44,650 nucleotides of DNA from Ectopseudomonas toyotomiensis (lineage in GTDB: Bacteria; Pseudomonadota; Gammaproteobacteria; Pseudomonadales; Pseudomonadaceae). The number at the start of each line of letters is the position of its first letter. Positions within the stretch are counted from its first letter, which is position 1. The position numbers were made by a program, and so were the translations under genes. The notes under the pieces are model-generated. The model did not search any database, was not told the origin of the DNA, and saw only the letters and a program-made list of their open reading frames with translations. The stretch covers positions 1-44,650 of the forward strand of contig NZ_FOXK01000017.1 in NCBI RefSeq assembly GCF_900115695.1. Direction: 5' to 3'. Positions 42,539 through 44,650 of this stretch are shown piece by piece.

Positions 42539-43750
42539 TTACAGGGCGACAGCCGGGCTGTCGGCCAGGGCGTGGAGGCGGAAGCTGCGCGCATACGCGG
42601 CAGGGGCGCTGCCGTCCCAGCAGGTGCCGTCCTGCAGGATGGAGCTGCGCATCTCACCCGGCACGGCAATTCCCAGCGCTGTAGCGGCTTCGCGGTACAG
42701 GGCCAGTTGCTGCACCTGGCGGGCCACGGCCAGATAGTCGGGGTCGTTGCGTAGCAGGCCCCAACGGCGGAATTGGGTCATGAACCACATGGCATCGGAC
42801 AGGTAGGGCTGGTTGACCAGGCCGCCGGCATGAAAGCGCAACGGATGCTCGTCCTGCCAGGCGTGGCCGAGGCCGTCCTGATACTGGCCGAGAAAACGTG
42901 GGGTGATCGCCGAGACCGGCGCGTTGACGTATTCGCTGCCGCTGAGCAGCAGAGCGGTGCTGCGCTTGTTTTCCTCATTGTCATCGATGAAGCGTGCGGC
43001 GTCGAGCACCGCCATGATCAGCGCACGGGCGGTATTGGGGTTCTGTTCGGCGAAGGCGCGGGTGCAGCCAAGCACCTTCTCGGGGTGGTCCGGCCAGATT
43101 GCCTGGATGGTGGTGACGGTACAGCCGAGCTGTTCATCGACGGCCTTGGCGGTCCAGGGTTCGCCGACGCAGAAGCCGTCGATGCGCTTGGCCTCGAGGT
43201 GTTCGATCATCTGCGGCGGTGGCACCACCACGCTGTCGACATCGCGCAGCGGATGGATGTCCTGGCTGGCCAGCCAGTAGTAAAGCCACATGGCATGGGT
43301 GCCGGTGGGGAAGGTCTGAGCGAAGGTCAATTTTGCGCTGTTCTGGTGCACATGTTGATGCAGTGCTTCTCCACTGGTCACGCCAGCGCTTTGCAGCGTG
43401 TGCGACAGGTTGATGCTCTGGCCGTTCTGGTTCAGCCCCATGAGCACTGCCATGTCGGTTGCCGCTGCACCACCGAGGCCGAGCTGGACCCCATAGATCA
43501 AACCATACAGGCTATGGGCGGCGTCCAGTTCGCCGCTGAGCAGCCTGTCGCGCAGGCCGGCCCAAGAGGCCTGGCGCTGCAGTTTGAGGCTCAGCCCATA
43601 TTTTTCGGCAAAGCCCTGGGTGGCCGCGACTATCACCGAGGCGGAATCGCTCAGGGCCATGAAACCGATGTTCAGCACGCTCTTTTCCGGTGCATCGCTG
43701 CCGCCGACCCAGGCCAGGGCGTCGCCGCGAGGGATATGCTGTTCGCTCAT
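42539..43750 (-). CDS. nasS: Nitrate-sensing regulator NasS (NrtA/CmpA-like)
   Basis: 403 residues of the nitrate-binding NrtA/CmpA fold, with VLNIGFMALSDSASVIVAATQ near the start, the segment DGFCVGEPWTAKAV and HPEKVLGCTRAFAEQNP. No signal peptide or lipobox is present, so it is cytosolic and regulatory rather than a transport protein. NasS releases NasT when nitrate binds. AAGGAAG precedes the ATG at 43750; a further start 18 bases upstream is less likely. The usual nitrate assimilation enzymes are not in this window. Confidence 0.95.
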   Translation of the reverse strand: MSEQHIPRGDALAWVGGSDAPEKSVLNIGFMALSDSASVIVAATQGFAEKYGLSLKLQRQASWAGLRDRLLSGELDAAHSLYGLIYGVQLGLGGAAATDMAVLMGLNQNGQSINLSHTLQSAGVTSGEALHQHVHQNSAKLTFAQTFPTGTHAMWLYYWLASQDIHPLRDVDSVVVPPPQMIEHLEAKRIDGFCVGEPWTAKAVDEQLGCTVTTIQAIWPDHPEKVLGCTRAFAEQNPNTARALIMAVLDAARFIDDNEENKRSTALLLSGSEYVNAPVSAITPRFLGQYQDGLGHAWQDEHPLRFHAGGLVNQPYLSDAMWFMTQFRRWGLLRNDPDYLAVARQVQQLALYREAATALGIAVPGEMRSSILQDGTCWDGSAPAAYARSFRLHALADSPAVAL

Positions 43751-43822
43751 GTCACTTCCTTCATCCACGCATTAGGTTCCGAGCTGCCGGCTGATGTTTG
43801 CAGGGCTGTGCGGGTGGCCCAC

Positions 43823-43877
43823 AAAAAAGGCGTCGTACCGATCACCGCCGTAAAGGGCCGAGTTCGGATACGACGCC
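43823..43877 (-). terminator. Leader terminator in front of nasS
   Basis: On the minus strand GGCGTCGTA (43877-43869) pairs exactly with TACGACGCC (43837-43829) and four more inner pairs follow, then a run of six T (43828-43823). It lies 73 bases before the nasS ATG, so transcription from the sigma-54 promoter would stop here unless prevented. Its 5' arm overlaps hairpin P2. Confidence 0.85.
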
Positions 43878-43912
43878 GTTGTCGTTCGGGCCTTGTCCGT
43901 CGCCGGAGAGGC
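43870..43912 (-). promoter_or_regulatory. Candidate ANTAR (NasT) target: hairpins P1 and P2
   Basis: P2 (43885-43870) is ACGAC-AACGGC-GTCGT, a 5-pair stem with a hexaloop with A at position 1 and G at position 4, the ANTAR signature. P1 (43912-43890) has GCCT/AGGC around UCC-GGCGAC-GGA; its hexaloop starts with G instead of A. Part of the P2 loop and its 3' arm are the 5' arm of the terminator, so P2 and the terminator exclude each other. Confidence 0.65.
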
Positions 43913-43929
43913 TCACTGCATGTAGAGAA

Positions 43930-43945
43930 AGCAAGGCATATGCCA
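43930..43945 (-). promoter_or_regulatory. Sigma-54 promoter of nasST
   Basis: On the minus strand TGGCATATGCCTTGCT matches TGGCACG-N4-TTGCW at the GG/GC core and at all but two positions, with correct spacing. Transcription would start near 43919, just before hairpin P1, giving a leader of about 168 bases. Confidence 0.7.
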
Positions 43946-43977
43946 GTGCGCGGAGCATGCGCAGTTGGATTAGGCGT

Positions 43978-44187
43978 TCAGCGCTCCAGCATCTGCTTCA
44001 CGCTGCTTTGCGGTATCTGCTGCTTGCGGCCCTCACTATCGGTGAATTCGAGCATGCCGGTGTCCTTGTCCAGTTCCGGCTTGCCGTCGCTGGTGAGCAT
44101 CTGGCCATCGGTGGTGGTGATGATGTACTCGCTGCTGCAACCGGCTAGGCCGAACAGGCACAGGGCTGCGATGATCCATGGCTTCAT
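43978..44187 (-). CDS. YgdI/YgdR family lipoprotein
   Basis: 69 residues with a lipoprotein signal ending LFGLAGCSS (C17). The mature part SEYIITTTDGQMLTSDGKPELDKDTGM is the small SH3-like YgdI/YgdR fold. Members are abundant outer-membrane-type lipoproteins without known function. CAGGAG precedes the ATG. It lies upstream of nasS on the same strand; the sigma-54 promoter lies between them, so read-through is possible but not needed. Confidence 0.9.
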   Translation of the reverse strand: MKPWIIAALCLFGLAGCSSEYIITTTDGQMLTSDGKPELDKDTGMLEFTDSEGRKQQIPQSSVKQMLER

Positions 44188-44290
44188 GACGTGCTCCTGA
44201 ATGATTATCTGGGGGCTCCCATTTCAGAAGGTAGACGGTGGCGCACTGGCTGCAAGCCGGGTGCGGCAAAAGGCCCATGTGTGCGTGCAT

Positions 44291-44305
44291 AAAAAAGCCC
44301 CGCAC
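44291..44305 (-). terminator. Half of an intrinsic terminator next to the IS end
   Basis: AAAAAAGCCCCGCAC read on the minus strand is GTGCGGGGC followed by six T, the 3' arm and T-run of a terminator. The matching 5' arm is missing; the insertion sequence begins directly after it. The other half may lie beyond the element. Confidence 0.5.
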
Positions 44306-44350
44306 TAGCAGACTGTGTGAAAACCTAGCAGTCGGAGAGCAAGCTGAAGA

Positions 44351-44380
44351 CAATGCCTCCATCATTCGATGGGGGCATTG
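44351..44380 (+). other. Hairpin before the transposase start
   Basis: CAATGCCTCCAT (44351-44362) pairs with ATGGGGGCATTG (44369-44380), 12 pairs with one G-U, around a 6-base loop. It ends 6 bases before the transposase ATG, so it could cover the ribosome site and limit transposase made from outside transcripts. Confidence 0.55.
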
Positions 44381-44386
44381 TCGTTT

Positions 44387-44650
44387 ATGGGCTACATCCA
44401 GGGCGAAGGTCGTCAGCAAAGCAGCCTGTTTCCTCCCACATTGGAGGAGCTGGTGCCGGAGGATCACCTGGTACGGGTGATCGAGGCCTATGTCGCCCGC
44501 CTGGATTTGCAGGCTCTGGGTTTCAGCAAGGCCGAACCACTCAAGACTGGACGTCCTGGCTATGATCCAGCGGATCTACTCAAGCTTTATCTGTACGGTT
44601 ACTTCCAGCGCATCCGCTCCTCCCGGCGCCTGGAAGCCGAGTGCCAACGC
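44387..44650 (+). CDS. IS1182-family transposase, N-terminal part
   Basis: 88 codons to the window end. The sequence MGYIQGEGRQQSSLFPPTLE, then LVPEDHLVRVIEAYV, TGRPGYDPADLLKLYLYGYF and RIRSSRRLEAECQR is the DUF772-type N-terminal domain of IS1182 transposases. The DDE catalytic core lies beyond the window, so intactness cannot be judged. Confidence 0.88.
   Translation, partial: MGYIQGEGRQQSSLFPPTLEELVPEDHLVRVIEAYVARLDLQALGFSKAEPLKTGRPGYDPADLLKLYLYGYFQRIRSSRRLEAECQR

Larger units (their letters stand above)
44306..44650 (+). mobile_element. IS1182-family insertion sequence, left end
   Basis: The element seems to begin near 44306-44311 with TAGCAGACTGTGTGAAAACC, a likely left inverted repeat, and continues past the window. 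A strong hairpin (44351-44380) precedes the transposase ATG. The family is recognised from the transposase N-terminus. The right end and any target duplication cannot be seen. Confidence 0.75.

Noticed and set aside
43961..43977. TGCGC...GCGCA as an NtrC enhancer for nasS
   Set aside because: Only a partial match to TGCACC-N5-GGTGCA and too close to the sigma-54 promoter for a normal enhancer.

Overview
The window reads as chromosome of a Pseudomonas, most likely of the mendocina/pseudoalcaligenes/oleovorans type. It is GC-rich, genes are densely packed with Shine-Dalgarno-type starts, and the block anr - small coiled-coil gene - hemN - ccoS/I/H/G - two ccoNOQP copies has the order known from P. 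aeruginosa. Small palindromes of REP type lie between genes. The species call is inference; genus-level placement is well supported by gene content and order.

Layout. 1-1.9 kb: start of ohr and its MarR-type repressor ohrR (organic peroxide defence), then an I78-type inhibitor lipoprotein and YceH. 2-4.3 kb: a TetR repressor divergent from a degenerate short-chain dehydrogenase and a DsbA-fold isomerase, then a DUF3820 protein. 4.3-8.2 kb: a small unknown protein and a three-gene minus-strand operon (PF10118-type metal hydrolase, flavin monooxygenase, short-chain dehydrogenase) with overlapping or close genes. 8.4-9.9 kb: a bacterial voltage-gated sodium channel homologue and apt. 9.9-25.8 kb: a microaerobic respiration island with the oxygen sensor Anr, oxygen-independent haem synthesis (hemN), the cbb3 oxidase assembly genes ccoG-H-I-S plus a SafE/TauE-type membrane protein, and two complete cbb3 oxidase operons. 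Anr-type boxes lie before hemN and before the distal oxidase operon (cco2) but none was seen before the proximal one (cco1), which matches the division between Anr-induced and constitutive oxidases known from P. aeruginosa.

26-29.3 kb: a plus-strand operon of a circularly permuted ATP-grasp protein, an alpha-E protein and a transglutaminase-like protease, behind a well-formed sigma-54 promoter and an NtrC-like site. 29.4-30.6 kb: a rhodanese / cytochrome c pair. 31.2-34.6 kb: a thiolase / multifunctional beta-oxidation pair. 34.7-38.1 kb: a run of small, mostly exported or membrane proteins around a GATase-1 enzyme. 38.2-41.8 kb: a PlsC acyltransferase, an AlaC-like aminotransferase and a PLP-dependent decarboxylase with an unusual repeat array in front. 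41.9-44.2 kb: the nitrate-responsive regulators NasT and NasS and a small YgdR-type lipoprotein. The nasST leader holds a sigma-54 promoter, two candidate ANTAR-target hairpins and an overlapping intrinsic terminator, so it looks like a NasT-controlled antitermination switch acting on its own regulators. The window ends inside an IS1182-type insertion sequence that appears to have landed in the loop of a terminator.

No rRNA, tRNA, CRISPR array or prophage was recognised. The most notable signals are regulatory: the nasST leader switch, the sigma-54 promoter of the ATP-grasp operon, the Anr box inside the 5' end of a divergent gene, the repeat array before the decarboxylase, and strong sequence homogenisation between the two cbb3 operons.
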